DNA from: Yokenella regensburgei ATCC 49455
GTDB lineage: Bacteria > Pseudomonadota > Gammaproteobacteria > Enterobacterales > Enterobacteriaceae
Length of the DNA stretch: 64,000 bases
NCBI RefSeq assembly: GCF_000735455.1
Contig: NZ_JMPS01000071.1
Span: 1 to 64,000 of the forward strand
Direction of reading: 5' to 3'
Shown here: one piece after another, positions 20,049 through 28,623 of the stretch
Position numbering within the stretch: the first letter of the stretch is position 1
Layout of the letters: the number at the start of each line of letters is the position of its first letter
Program-made: the position numbers and the translations under genes
Notes under the pieces: generated by a model
What the model was told of the DNA's origin: nothing
The model's database searches: none
What the model saw: only the letters and a program-made list of their open reading frames with translations

Positions 20049-20947
20049 CCGTAGTAAGCAAAAAACCGCGCCACCGTCCGGATCTGTATGGCGATCGTTA
20101 CCGGGCCCGGGCGTATCAGCTTTCGCCGCGCCTGCAGGTGGTCGCGGGGTGGATCAACGACAACCGTGAAGCCGTGCTGGAGCTGACGGCGCTGGAAATC
20201 GCGCGAGAAACGCAAACCTCCGATGCCACGGTCGTACGCGCTATTCAGGCGCTGGGGTTTGCCGGGCTGCGTGACCTCAAGCAAACCATGGAGCGCTGGT
20301 TCGGGCCGACCATCACCTCGTCGGAGAAAATGCGCTCCACGGTCAGCACGCTCTCGACGGATGTTCACGCGGGTATCGACTTTGTGCTGGAAGGGCATCT
20401 GCGTGCCTGCGAGGTCCTGGGCAGGCCTCACAACCGTGCGGCGGTAGCGCAGGCGGTGGCGCTGCTTTCCGGGGCGCGGCAGGTAGCGATTTTCGGCATC
20501 GGGGCATCGGGGATCCTCGCAGAATATACTGCCCGTCTTTTCAGCCGTATTGGGTTGCCTTCCTGCGTGCTTAACCGCACGGGTTTTAGCCTTGCCGAGC
20601 AGCTTATCAACCTGCAGCGGGGAGATGTGCTGGTGATGATGGGGCAAAAATCACCGCATCGCGAGGGGATGACCACGCTACGGGAAGCGAAAAGGCTCGG
20701 GATCCCCACGGTGCTGCTGACTCAGTCCACGGATTCACGCTTCAGCCAGGAGGCGCAGGTGGTGATTGAAGTCCCGCGCGGCGGTGAGAATGGACGTGTA
20801 CCGCTGCATGGTACCGTGCTGGTATGCCTTGAGATGCTGGTTTTATCGGTAGCAACCGCGGCGCCACAAAAAACGGTGAAGTCCCTGAAGCGTATAAATG
20901 AGTTCCACCGGGCTATTGGAAAATCGGGAAGTAAACGCAGCGGGTAA
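20045..20947 (+). CDS. RpiR/MurR-family transcriptional regulator
   Basis: A 300-residue cytosolic regulator. The N-terminal RpiR-type helix-turn-helix spans about residues 25-85 (ALEIARETQTSDATVVRAIQ). A SIS domain follows at about 125-255 (VAIFGIGASGILAEYTARLF; LVMMGQKSPHREGM), which in this family binds phosphosugars. It is the last gene of the iron importer operon and translationally coupled to the binding protein by an ATGA overlap. Siderophore importers are usually under Fur or AraC/sigma control, so an RpiR member here is unusual. Ligand and targets are unknown. Confidence 0.88.
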   Translation: MTVVSKKPRHRPDLYGDRYRARAYQLSPRLQVVAGWINDNREAVLELTALEIARETQTSDATVVRAIQALGFAGLRDLKQTMERWFGPTITSSEKMRSTVSTLSTDVHAGIDFVLEGHLRACEVLGRPHNRAAVAQAVALLSGARQVAIFGIGASGILAEYTARLFSRIGLPSCVLNRTGFSLAEQLINLQRGDVLVMMGQKSPHREGMTTLREAKRLGIPTVLLTQSTDSRFSQEAQVVIEVPRGGENGRVPLHGTVLVCLEMLVLSVATAAPQKTVKSLKRINEFHRAIGKSGSKRSG

Positions 20948-21016
20948 ATAACGATTGCATCGTCATGATTGTCTATGTATTTTTATGCAAACAATATGCA
21001 TAAAAAGGTGATTATC

Positions 21017-21784
21017 ATGATTAAGCTATGGATGAAAGCATGCTGCCTCACGGTGGCCCTGGCCGGTAGCGCATACGCGGCACAAGAGACTTATGTGGTG
21101 GGTGCCGGCGGTACCTACCGCCCGTTTGAATACGAAAACAGCCAGAAGCAGCTGGAAGGCTTTGATATCGACATCATCAAAGCCATCGCCAAAGCGGAAA
21201 ACTTCAATATCAAGCTGGTCAACACGCCGTGGGAGGGGATTTTCGCCACCCTCGGTTCGGGTGACCGCGACATCCTCATCTCCGGCATCACCATCACCGA
21301 CAAGCGTAAGCAGATGGTCGATTTCTCGGCACCATACTTCCCGGCTGAACAATCCATTGTGGTGCCACAGGGCTCTGGCGTTACCTCTCTGGCTTCGCTG
21401 AAAAATGAGAAGGTCGGGGTGGTTAACTCCAGCACCGGCGACATCGTGGTTTCTCAGGAACTGGGTAAAAACAGCACCGCTATCAAACGCTTCGACAACA
21501 CGCCATTGATGCTGCAGGAGCTGTTTGAAGATGGCGTCAGCGCTGCCGTGGGCGATGTTGGTGTAGTGAAGTACTACATCAAACAGCACCCGGAGAAATC
21601 CTTCAAACTGGTTCCGGATGCTAAGTTTGAACGCCAGTACTTCGGTATCGCCGTGGCAAAAGGCAACAGTGAACTGCAGGCCAAAATCAACGACGGGCTG
21701 AAGAAAATCGTGGCCGACGGCACTTACGCAAAAATCTATAAAACCTGGTTTGACGAAAACGTGCCTGCGCTGCCGGCTGAGTAA
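21017..21784 (+). CDS. Polar amino-acid periplasmic binding protein
   Basis: A 255-residue exported protein of the SBP_bac_3 family. The signal peptide ends at SAYAAQET. GAGGTYRPFEYENSQKQLEG and GFDIDIIKAIAK form the ligand-pocket start, and DILISGITITDKRKQMVDFS is the family signature. The start at 21017 has AAAGGTG upstream and gives a proper signal peptide; the frame is open back to 20969. Specificity (glutamine, arginine/lysine or other) cannot be read off. It heads a three-gene importer. Confidence 0.92.
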   Translation: MIKLWMKACCLTVALAGSAYAAQETYVVGAGGTYRPFEYENSQKQLEGFDIDIIKAIAKAENFNIKLVNTPWEGIFATLGSGDRDILISGITITDKRKQMVDFSAPYFPAEQSIVVPQGSGVTSLASLKNEKVGVVNSSTGDIVVSQELGKNSTAIKRFDNTPLMLQELFEDGVSAAVGDVGVVKYYIKQHPEKSFKLVPDAKFERQYFGIAVAKGNSELQAKINDGLKKIVADGTYAKIYKTWFDENVPALPAE

Positions 21785-21799
21785 ATCGCAATTCATTTT

Positions 21800-21834
21800 G
21801 CGGCTATCGCAGACGCTGTGGTAGCCGCTTTCTT
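21800..21834 (+). terminator. Intercistronic attenuator
   Basis: GCGGCTA at 21800 pairs with TAGCCGC at 21822, followed by TTTCTTTT. It sits between the binding-protein gene and the permease gene, where partial termination commonly keeps the binding protein in excess over membrane components. Confidence 0.65.
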
Positions 21835-21848
21835 TTCAGGGAACTTTT

Positions 21849-22613
21849 ATGTCGGGATTCCGTTGGGAAATTATTGAGGAGTATGGGCCGCTCTTTGTCG
21901 ACGGTGCCATCATGACCCTCAAATGCACCATTATCTGTGTGATCCTCGGAACGCTGTGGGGACTGACGCTGGGGCTTGGGCGCATGGCCAAAGCAGAGCA
22001 CGGACCGTGGAAGTACGTTCTGCGCTGGCTGGTGCAGTTTCCGGTGCGCTTTTACGTCAGCGCCTTTCGCGGTACGCCGCTGTTCGTGCAAATCATGGTG
22101 GTGCACTTTGCGCTGGTTCCGCTGTTCATCAACCCACGTGACGGCCTGCTGGTTACCAGCGGCATGATGAGCAGTGATTTTGCCCGCATGCTACGTTCGG
22201 AGTATGGCGCGTTTCTCTCCTGTATTGTGGCGATAACGCTGAACGCCGGGGCATACGTTTCCGAGATATTCCGCGCCGGGATCCAGTCTATCGATAAAGG
22301 GCAGATGGAGGCCTCTCGTGCGCTGGGTATGCCGTGGTGGAAAACTATGCGCAAGGTGATCCTTCCGCAGGCGTTTCGCCGCATTTTGCCGCCGCTGGGT
22401 AATAACGCTATCGCTATCGTTAAGGACTCATCGTTGGCCTCGGCTATCGGGCTTGCGGACCTGGCTTATGCCGCGCGTACGGTTTCAGGAGCCTATGCAA
22501 CCTACTGGGAACCCTACCTGACCATTTCTCTGGTCTACTGGGTCTTCACCTTCGTGCTGGCGCAGCTGGTTAACCGTCTGGAAATGAGGTTTGGCAAAAG
22601 TGATTCACATTAA
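21849..22613 (+). CDS. Polar amino-acid ABC permease (HisM/GlnP family)
   Basis: A 254-residue inner-membrane permease, probably a homodimer since only one is present. The ATPase-contact EAA loop is [20 protein letters not shown] (about 157-176). The typical opening is [21 protein letters not shown]. It carries a moderate insertion (about residues 90-120, [20 protein letters not shown]) compared with GlnP. A good Shine-Dalgarno (CAGGGAAC) precedes the ATG, and its 3' end overlaps the ATPase gene. Confidence 0.92.
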   Translation: MSGFRWEIIEEYGPLFVDGAIMTLKCTIICVILGTLWGLTLGLGRMAKAEHGPWKYVLRWLVQFPVRFYVSAFRGTPLFVQIMVVHFALVPLFINPRDGLLVTSGMMSSDFARMLRSEYGAFLSCIVAITLNAGAYVSEIFRAGIQSIDKGQMEASRALGMPWWKTMRKVILPQAFRRILPPLGNNAIAIVKDSSLASAIGLADLAYAARTVSGAYATYWEPYLTISLVYWVFTFVLAQLVNRLEMRFGKSDSH

Positions 22614-23322
22614 AAATCTGCATAAGCACTTTGGTGACAGCCACGTTCTGCGCGGTATTGACTGCGATATCCGCCCACAGGAAGTGGTGTGTATTATTGG
22701 CCCATCGGGATCGGGGAAAAGTACATTTTTACGCTGCATGAACGCGCTGGAAAGCGTCACCGAAGGCGAGGTGGTAGTGAATGGTTATGCGGTGCATGAC
22801 CGAACCACCGATCTCAATAAAATGCGTGAAAGCGTCGGTATGGTATTCCAGCGTTTCAACCTGTTCCCGCATATGACCGTACTGGAAAACCTGCTGATGG
22901 CGCCGCTGGCGTTGCAGGGCCTAACCCGTGCTCAGGCACAGCAACTGGCGGAAGAGCTGCTACAGAAGGTGGGGCTTAGTGATAAACGCGACGCCTGGCC
23001 GTCAAGCCTTTCCGGCGGGCAGCAGCAGCGCGTGGCGATTGCCCGGGCGCTGGCGATGAAGCCGTCGATTATGCTGTTTGATGAACCAACCTCTGCGCTG
23101 GATCCCGAACTGGTAGGGGATGTTCTGGAAGTGATGAAAACCCTCGCCAGCGATGGCATGACCATGGTGATAGTCACCCACGAGATGGGTTTCGCCCGGG
23201 AGGTGGCCGACAGGGTCATTTTCATCGACCAGGGCGTTATTCAGGAAGAGGGCACTCCGCAACAGATCTTTACCGCCCCCACCAATCCGCGTACCGCCGC
23301 ATTTTTAAGCAAAGTGTTGTGA
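22600..23322 (+). CDS. Polar amino-acid ABC importer ATPase (GlnQ/HisP family)
   Basis: A 240-residue ATPase. Walker [10 protein letters not shown], signature [16 protein letters not shown], Walker [17 protein letters not shown] and the H-loop [11 protein letters not shown] are all intact. I take the GTG at 22600 as the start because [12 protein letters not shown] is the family N-terminus and GAGG lies about ten bases before it; a TTG at 22591 in the same frame is an alternative adding three residues. It overlaps the permease gene by 14 bases. It ends the operon. Confidence 0.92.
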   Translation: MIHIKNLHKHFGDSHVLRGIDCDIRPQEVVCIIGPSGSGKSTFLRCMNALESVTEGEVVVNGYAVHDRTTDLNKMRESVGMVFQRFNLFPHMTVLENLLMAPLALQGLTRAQAQQLAEELLQKVGLSDKRDAWPSSLSGGQQQRVAIARALAMKPSIMLFDEPTSALDPELVGDVLEVMKTLASDGMTMVIVTHEMGFAREVADRVIFIDQGVIQEEGTPQQIFTAPTNPRTAAFLSKVL

Positions 23323-23629
23323 TCCCGCCGCTGACCGGTTACCCAATTCCGGTCAGCAAATCTTGATAGGCAAAACTGATGGATTAGCCGTAATACATAA
23401 GTCAAATTAGCTTGATTTTTGCGCGAACGATGCATCAAGTGCGTGCGCGACCTCAAAAAACGTCAGTTTTTGCTTTTCGTTTTCCTGATTTATCAGTATC
23501 TTCTTAGTGCGTCCTAAGACTTTTCTTGGATGGATTGGCGTATTAAGCGTAGTTTCCGCGACATGACAGGATTGTCAGTGTGAAGACCGGAAACCACAAC
23601 AGTTGCTCACAGGACGTGGGGTAAAAGGT
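23323..23629. other. Intergenic region before the pilin-like gene
   Basis: No gene is seen. A palindrome TCTTAG-TGCGTC-CTAAGA at 23502-23519 could be an operator or small hairpin in the leader of the next gene. Bases 23330-23350 contain a short ACCGGT...ACCGGT repeat after the ATPase stop. Confidence 0.4.
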
Positions 23630-23944
23630 ATGAAAAAATCTCTCTTTGCAGGTGCGCTGTTTGTAACAGCACTGTCTCTCTCTTCTTCTGTCATTGCCGC
23701 CGGCGATGGTCAGTCCGGTGTTATTCATTTCCGTGGTGAAATTGTTGAAGGCGCCTGTAGTGTCGGCCGCGACAATCCTCTGCACGCCAGCGTTTCCTGC
23801 CTGCGCGACGGCACCAGCCGAACGCAGACTGTTGCCCTGAACTCTCGCGGCAGTACGCCGTTGATGCAGGATCTTGGCACGGTTGAGCGGCATTCGGTCA
23901 ACGGTAAATCTAATCTGCAGTTGCTGGTGGTAACCTACCGCTAA
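23630..23944 (+). CDS. Orphan, short type 1 pilin-like protein
   Basis: A 104-residue exported protein with signal peptide ending at VIAAGDG. The mature chain opens like a chaperone-usher pilin (GVIHFRGEIVEGACSV) with two cysteines (about residues 44 and 60) placed for the usual pilin disulfide, and ends in VVTYR like pilin C-termini. It is only about 80 residues when mature, against 140-160 for a normal major pilin, and no chaperone, usher or other fimbrial gene is near. It may be a degenerate pilin or a stand-alone secreted protein. Confidence 0.75.
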   Translation: MKKSLFAGALFVTALSLSSSVIAAGDGQSGVIHFRGEIVEGACSVGRDNPLHASVSCLRDGTSRTQTVALNSRGSTPLMQDLGTVERHSVNGKSNLQLLVVTYR

Positions 23945-23977
23945 ACGGCGGTGATTTATTAATAAACGTTATCACTG

Positions 23978-24006
23978 TTGTCGCAATCACGGTGCGAAAC
24001 TATAGT
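23978..24006 (+). promoter_or_regulatory. Predicted promoter of an intergenic small RNA
   Basis: TTGTCG (23978-23983), a spacer of exactly 17 bases and TATAGT (24001-24006) form a reasonable sigma-70 promoter with no coding sequence downstream of it before a strong terminator. Confidence 0.5.
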
Positions 24007-24011
24007 GCTCC

Positions 24012-24180
24012 TGGCTCACCGGATCGCAAGCCCGGTGCGCCAGATGAAGCATTGCAAGAGTGCCTCATCATCAACCTAATCCGTTCCCGTCGGATTGAGT
24101 CTGATACAAGCAACCCTGTCGTCTAATTAAAAAGAAAAGTTTCTTCCCGTTACCCCGATGCCACATCGGGGTTTTTTTTA
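24012..24180 (+). ncRNA. Candidate intergenic small RNA
   Basis: About 165 bases between a promoter-like sequence and a strong intrinsic terminator with no convincing reading frame. Visible structure: CACCGG pairing with CCGGTG near 24017-24037; GATGAAGCA with TGCCTCATC near 24043-24070; AATCCG (24078-24083) with CGGATT (24091-24096); then an A/U-rich single-stranded stretch (24125-24145) and the terminator, the arrangement of an Hfq-dependent RNA. It matches no enteric small RNA that I can recall. It could instead be a long 3' untranslated region of the pilin-like gene. Confidence 0.5.
24152..24180 (+). terminator. Intrinsic terminator
   Basis: ACCCCGATG, loop CCA, CATCGGGGT, then eight U. 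A nine-base perfect stem, 208 bases after the pilin-like gene and at the 3' end of the candidate small RNA. Confidence 0.9.
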
Positions 24181-24520
24181 TTCGCGGGAAGACACATCAC
24201 GCCGATCCCCGCGTCGCTGATGTTAATATTGTGTTGATGAGCGTTTTTATCCGCCCAAAGCATCATCGGTGCAGACCGTAGTCATTAGGGTGAAGTGGGT
24301 CACAGGCGGCCGATTATTTAAAATTTTTAATTAACGGGTTGGGTATTTGAAAAGGGATTTAAATGATGCTGTGGTTATTATTTTCTTCCTGAATTAAAAA
24401 TCTCATGGCTTATTTATACGTAATAATAAAAAGTCGGAATAAACTCAGCGTTGGTAATGAAGGGGATAACAGGCTATAAATACTGACTCACCGTTGTCCC
24501 AAGGAACCCCCCAAAAAACT
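24181..24520. other. Intergenic region before the two-component system
   Basis: No gene is seen. It becomes AT-rich from 24310 on, where the promoter of the kinase operon is expected, but I cannot place it with confidence. Confidence 0.4.
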
Positions 24521-25843
24521 ATGCATCGTCGTCTGTTCTGGAAACGCGGTCTGCTCGTCTGGCTGCTGGTTTGTTTACTGAGTAGCGCACTGCTGTATGC
24601 CGAACAGATCCGCCGTCAGTACTGGCAGCTAACCGGGGATTTTAATACGCTGTTTTCGGGGCTGAGCGCGGTACTCACTCAGAACGAATCTATTATTCCG
24701 CTGCTTGGTGGTCATGAGCCGCTCGCCGAACTGCAGAAAAAATTTCCGCAGATCCAGGCGCTGGAAGCGACGTCCGGCCGTGAACGGGATGCCGCTCGCG
24801 TCGAGCCGACGCACGACGGCCGCTACTGGCTGTATAACCCGTGGCGGCAGATCCGGGTGCTGATTAACCTGCAGCCGTTGATTCAGCTTCCCTCCGGTTT
24901 TAGCAAAACGCAAATCCACCTTGAAGCGCCGCCGCGCACGACTTCTAAGGTGTTCTGGCACTGGCAGCGGACCTTCAACCAGCATTTTCAGCCCTTTGTG
25001 CTGGAGGCGGAAGCCCGTCCGGCATGGCGACAGGTGGCTATTTTGCCACATTTGCTACTGTGGCTTGGCTGGGCCGCGGTGATTACGGCGGGAGGGATGC
25101 TGCTGTGGCAGCGTCGTTTGCGTCGCTTCGCCGACGAGCGAGCAGATTATTACCAGCACGCCCGGTTGAATACGCTCGGTGAAATTACCGCCGGAATAGT
25201 CCACGAGATTAACCAGCCGCTGACCGCAACGCAGACGTGGATCCAGGGCGCACAGCGTCAGCTGAATCAGGGACAGACGGATCCTGCCCGGCAGGCGCTC
25301 ACGGCTGCGCTCACCCAGACTCAGCGTATTGCCGATCTGTTGACCCGTTTTCGCGCCCATGTGGTAGAGGACGCGGTGTCTCTTGAACCGACCGATCTCA
25401 CGCTTTGCTGGCAGCGGGTGGGGGATCTGCTGGAGCATGAACGCACGGCGAAACACATTACCATCAGCCAGACCCTTGCCGCCGATGCCAGAATCGTCCT
25501 TGCCGATCGCCTGTGGCTTGAGCAGGTGCTGCATAACCTTTTGCGCAATGCGATAGCCGCCCAGCGGGAAAGCGCCCATGGCTGGGTAAATCTCAGCAGC
25601 GAGAGACACGGTGAGAAGATTAACGTGGTCATGACCGACGGCGGGCCGGGTTTCAGCCCGGAGGCGCTGGAGAACGCGTTTATGCCTTTCTACAGCGAAA
25701 GAAAAGAGGGCATCGGTCTTGGCATGACGCTCACGGAATCGCTGATGCTGCGGATGAACGGTAGCATTACCCTCGGCAACGCGCCGGAGGGGGGCGCACG
25801 CATCACCCTGACATTTAACGGGAGCCAGACAAGCCATGGATAA
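24521..25843 (+). CDS. Membrane sensor histidine kinase
   Basis: A 440-residue kinase. One membrane helix lies near residues 10-27 and a second near 176-196, enclosing a periplasmic sensing region of about 145 residues. The cytoplasmic part has the phosphoacceptor box GEITAGIVHEINQPLTA (His228) and the ATP-binding domain with N box (HNLLRNAIAA), G1 (MTDGGPGFS) and GIGLGMTL. Kinases with a HEINQPL box commonly pair with FixJ-type regulators, and one follows directly, overlapping by eight bases. The start is the ATG at 24521; a TTG at 24494 is an in-frame alternative. The signal sensed is unknown; see the HbpS-like gene downstream. Confidence 0.88.
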   Translation: MHRRLFWKRGLLVWLLVCLLSSALLYAEQIRRQYWQLTGDFNTLFSGLSAVLTQNESIIPLLGGHEPLAELQKKFPQIQALEATSGRERDAARVEPTHDGRYWLYNPWRQIRVLINLQPLIQLPSGFSKTQIHLEAPPRTTSKVFWHWQRTFNQHFQPFVLEAEARPAWRQVAILPHLLLWLGWAAVITAGGMLLWQRRLRRFADERADYYQHARLNTLGEITAGIVHEINQPLTATQTWIQGAQRQLNQGQTDPARQALTAALTQTQRIADLLTRFRAHVVEDAVSLEPTDLTLCWQRVGDLLEHERTAKHITISQTLAADARIVLADRLWLEQVLHNLLRNAIAAQRESAHGWVNLSSERHGEKINVVMTDGGPGFSPEALENAFMPFYSERKEGIGLGMTLTESLMLRMNGSITLGNAPEGGARITLTFNGSQTSHG

Positions 25844-26459
25844 GCAGATCTACCTGATTGACGATGACGCCTCTATTCGAGAGTCGCTGAGCTTTTTGTT
25901 TTCCACCCTGAACTGGCCGGTGGTCTCTTTTGCAGGCATCGATGCTTTTGTTGCCGCGCATCCGCCGGGCAGCGTGCTGTGCGGTTGTCTGTTGCTGGAT
26001 ATGCGCATGCCGGGCAAAGGCGGGCTTAGCTGGCTTGAAGAGGGAGAGTGGCCCTGGCCGCAGCTGCCGGTTGTCGTGATGACCGGGCACGGGACGGTAG
26101 ACGCCTGTCGTCGTGCGTTTCGCCACGGCGCGTTTGAGTTTTTCACCAAACCGCTGGATGCCGATCGCCTGATTGAAAGCGTACAGGCTGCCTTCGATGA
26201 CAGCGATAAACGTTTTGCACAGTGGCAGGAGCAGCAGCGGCTGCAGACGCTGTTTGGTCAACTGACCGTACGCGAAAATGACGTGCTGGTGGAGCTGATG
26301 GCGGGGCTCAGCAACAAAGAGGTGGCGCAGCGGCTGAATTTATCGCCACGCACCGTCGAAGCGCACCGTGCGGCGATATTCAGTAAGCTCGGCGTCAGCA
26401 GCCTGGTGCAGGTCATCCGCGAACATGACAAGTTTATCCAGGTAATTCTACCAGGATAA
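25836..26459 (+). CDS. Two-component response regulator, FixJ/LuxR type
   Basis: A 207-residue regulator. The receiver domain (1-120) has acidic pocket Asp9/Asp10, phosphoacceptor Asp55 (LLLDMRMPG), Thr83 and Lys105 (FFTKPLDAD). A LuxR-type helix-turn-helix occupies about 138-200 (LTVRENDVLVELMAGLSNKE; LSPRTVEAHRAAIFSKLGV). It overlaps the kinase gene by eight bases, so the pair is coupled. Targets unknown; the adjacent secreted protein gene 78 bases downstream is the obvious candidate. Confidence 0.9.
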   Translation: MDKQIYLIDDDASIRESLSFLFSTLNWPVVSFAGIDAFVAAHPPGSVLCGCLLLDMRMPGKGGLSWLEEGEWPWPQLPVVVMTGHGTVDACRRAFRHGAFEFFTKPLDADRLIESVQAAFDDSDKRFAQWQEQQRLQTLFGQLTVRENDVLVELMAGLSNKEVAQRLNLSPRTVEAHRAAIFSKLGVSSLVQVIREHDKFIQVILPG

Positions 26460-26537
26460 ATGCGTATTCAACCGAATAACGTTTGCTTTTCGCTCGCGGT
26501 AGCATCGCTATGTCAACGATGAAAAAGGCATATTGCG

Positions 26538-27017
26538 ATGAAAAAGTTAGTGATTTCCATGGCGCTGCTGGCGGGCCTGACCGCGGTGAATGCGCAGGCA
26601 GCGGCTATCAGCCAGAAAAACCTGTCCCTGACTCAGGCGAACGCGCTGGCGAGTGCGGCAATTGGTGCCTGCACCGCGAAGAATTACCAGGTCACAGTGA
26701 CGGTGGTGGATCGCGCGGGCGTGGTGAAAGCGGTACAGCGTACCGATAACGCCGGGCCGCACACGGTGAAAGCCAGCGAAATGAAAGCCTTTACCGCGCT
26801 CAGCACCAAAAATGCCTCTGGTAAGGTGATGGAAGCCGCGCAAAGTAATGCGGGCGCGCAAAATATGCGTGATGTGCCAGGGTTCCTGCTGCTGGCCGGT
26901 GGTTTGCCGGTGAAAGAGGGCGATGAAGTGATTGGCGCGATTGGCATCGGCGGTGCGCCGGGTGGCCATCTCGATGAAGCCTGTGCCCAGCAGGCGCTGG
27001 ACAGCGTGAAACTGTAA
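26538..27017 (+). CDS. Secreted HbpS/GlcG-family protein
   Basis: A 159-residue exported protein: signal peptide MKKLVISMALLAGLTAVNAQ ending near residue 22, then a single GlcG/HbpS domain (about 28-158), ending in the family motif GAIGIGGAPGGHLDEACAQQ. In Streptomyces, extracellular HbpS binds haem and modulates the SenS-SenR kinase-regulator pair encoded beside it. Here the gene follows a kinase and FixJ-type regulator, which suggests a similar accessory-sensor arrangement; that is inference. A Shine-Dalgarno is not strong (GGCATATTGCG). A terminator follows at once. Confidence 0.85.
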   Translation: MKKLVISMALLAGLTAVNAQAAAISQKNLSLTQANALASAAIGACTAKNYQVTVTVVDRAGVVKAVQRTDNAGPHTVKASEMKAFTALSTKNASGKVMEAAQSNAGAQNMRDVPGFLLLAGGLPVKEGDEVIGAIGIGGAPGGHLDEACAQQALDSVKL

Positions 27018-27022
27018 TTTCT

Positions 27023-27050
27023 CAGGCTCCGGTCACCCGGAGCCTGTCTT
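27023..27050 (+). terminator. Intrinsic terminator after the HbpS-like gene
   Basis: CAGGCTCCGG, loop TCAC, CCGGAGCCTG, then TCTTTAATT: a ten-base perfect stem. It also lies seven bases past the convergent GGDEF gene's stop and could serve it weakly. Confidence 0.8.
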
Positions 27051-27053
27051 TAA

Positions 27054-28623
27054 TTATGCCACCTGCGGCTCTGACGCCCTGATGCAGTCGCGTCCGGAAC
27101 GTTTTGCCCAGTACAGCGCCTTATCGGCCTGCGCGAACAGTTCAGCCAGCGCACACTGATAGCCGGAAGCAATGCCGATGCTGGCGGTGACCTGCAGCTG
27201 GCCGCCTTCAGGTAGATCGACGCGTAGTGCACGGATATCCCGTTGCAGGCGATGGGCATAGCGCAGCGCGTCCTGAGCGCCGCAGTTACGCAAGAAAATC
27301 GCAAACTCCTCGCCGCCAATGCGTGCAATCACATCTTCATGACGAACCGAACGGGTCAACGTCTGACTCAGCGATACCAGCACCCGATCGCCAACCGGAT
27401 GTCCCCAGGTGTCGTTCACCTGCTTAAAATGATCGATATCGAGCACCAGCAGCCAGACAGGCCGGTTGGCACAGGCGCGCAGCAGCGCCGTGCGGGTAAA
27501 GGAATCGAAGGCGCGGCGGTTGAAGAGCCCGGTCAGCGAATCCTCCTCTGAGCGACGCTTAAATTTTTCGCTAAGCGACGTTTGCTTCGAGAGCTTATCA
27601 CCCAGCGTACCGCTGTAAAACACCGCGAGAAACGTCAGGATGTACAGCGCCGACAGCATCCCCAGCACCATCAGAAGGTGCTGCAACGCCCGGGCTTCCA
27701 TCTGCGCATAATGGGTTTTCAGGGCCTCCAGGTACACATCCAGCAGATGATTAAAGGAAGAGACGCTGGCGTGATACTGCCTGGCAAAGGTGCTGGCATC
27801 CAGGCTGTAAGGCTCGCCATTAATACTCTGCGTTTTGAGTTTCTGGATTAAGGCCGTACCTTCCTCGGCATATTTTTGCTCCGTTGATTTCAGCAGAGGC
27901 AAATACTCCGGTACCGACGCGATTTCCGGACCCTGGGTCTGCAGAAGCCACCACAGGGTATGGACGCGTTCGACGCCACGGCTTATCGATTCAATACCCT
28001 GCGCGTCGACAGGCTCGCGAGTATAGAGCGGAATAAGCAGGGCCGAACCGAGACGTCCACTGGCGTCGCGCAGTTCACCGAGCGCCTGAGCGCGCAGAAT
28101 TTGCCCCAGCGCCGCGGGCTCCAGGCGAATGAACTGCGACGTTTTACGAAACAGGCCGGCATGAAAACCGTCGGTAGCGGCAAGCATAGCGTTGATCGCG
28201 GCGCGGGCATCGGCTGGCGGCACGGTTTCACGGGTCAGAAAGATATCCACTTGCCGACGGGCCGTGGTCAGCTGTTGTATCGTAGCGGTGAGCAACGTTG
28301 GGCTTAGCAGCTGTGCCGGAACCTCGGCCAGCGCGCTGTCCGTCATTCGACGGCTGCGGCGCAGTGCCCGCCAGGCCTCGACCTTGTGCTCCGGGGCGCT
28401 AAAGATCATCTCGTTCGCCCAGGCGCGCTCGGCAGCCAGCGCATTCGACACATGCAGCGCCTTGTCGAAGGCGGAGAATTGCAGCATGTCGTTCTGCGCT
28501 CGCCGGTAAGCCTGGTATGAGTCAGAAACCAGCCACCAGGAGAGGATTGACGTCAGCACGATAATCGCCGCGGCAATGAGGCAGAGTAATTTTTACCGTC
28601 CTCGACTGTAGGGTTCTCATCAT
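27054..28623 (-). pseudogene. Membrane diguanylate cyclase with an apparent N-terminal frameshift
   Basis: The main frame (27054-28559, GTG start, 501 residues) has a large periplasmic region, a second helix near residues 294-316 and a C-terminal GGDEF domain with intact GGEEF (415-419) and an inhibitory-site RHED five residues before it, so the enzyme should make c-di-GMP. But its first membrane helix is cut. An ATG at 28623, overlapping the upstream EAL gene stop (ATGA), opens MMRTLQSRTVK in another frame. Removing one A from the five-A run at 28594-28590 joins them into MMRTLQSRTVKLLCLIAAAI and a complete 522-residue protein. Either a real one-base insertion, a slippery tract or a sequencing error explains it. 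Activity from the GTG start is possible. Confidence 0.8.

Noticed and set aside
22591..22599. TTG start for the amino-acid importer ATPase
   Set aside because: The GAGG ribosome site touches the TTG but is well spaced for the GTG at 22600, which gives the family N-terminus. It remains a possible alternative.
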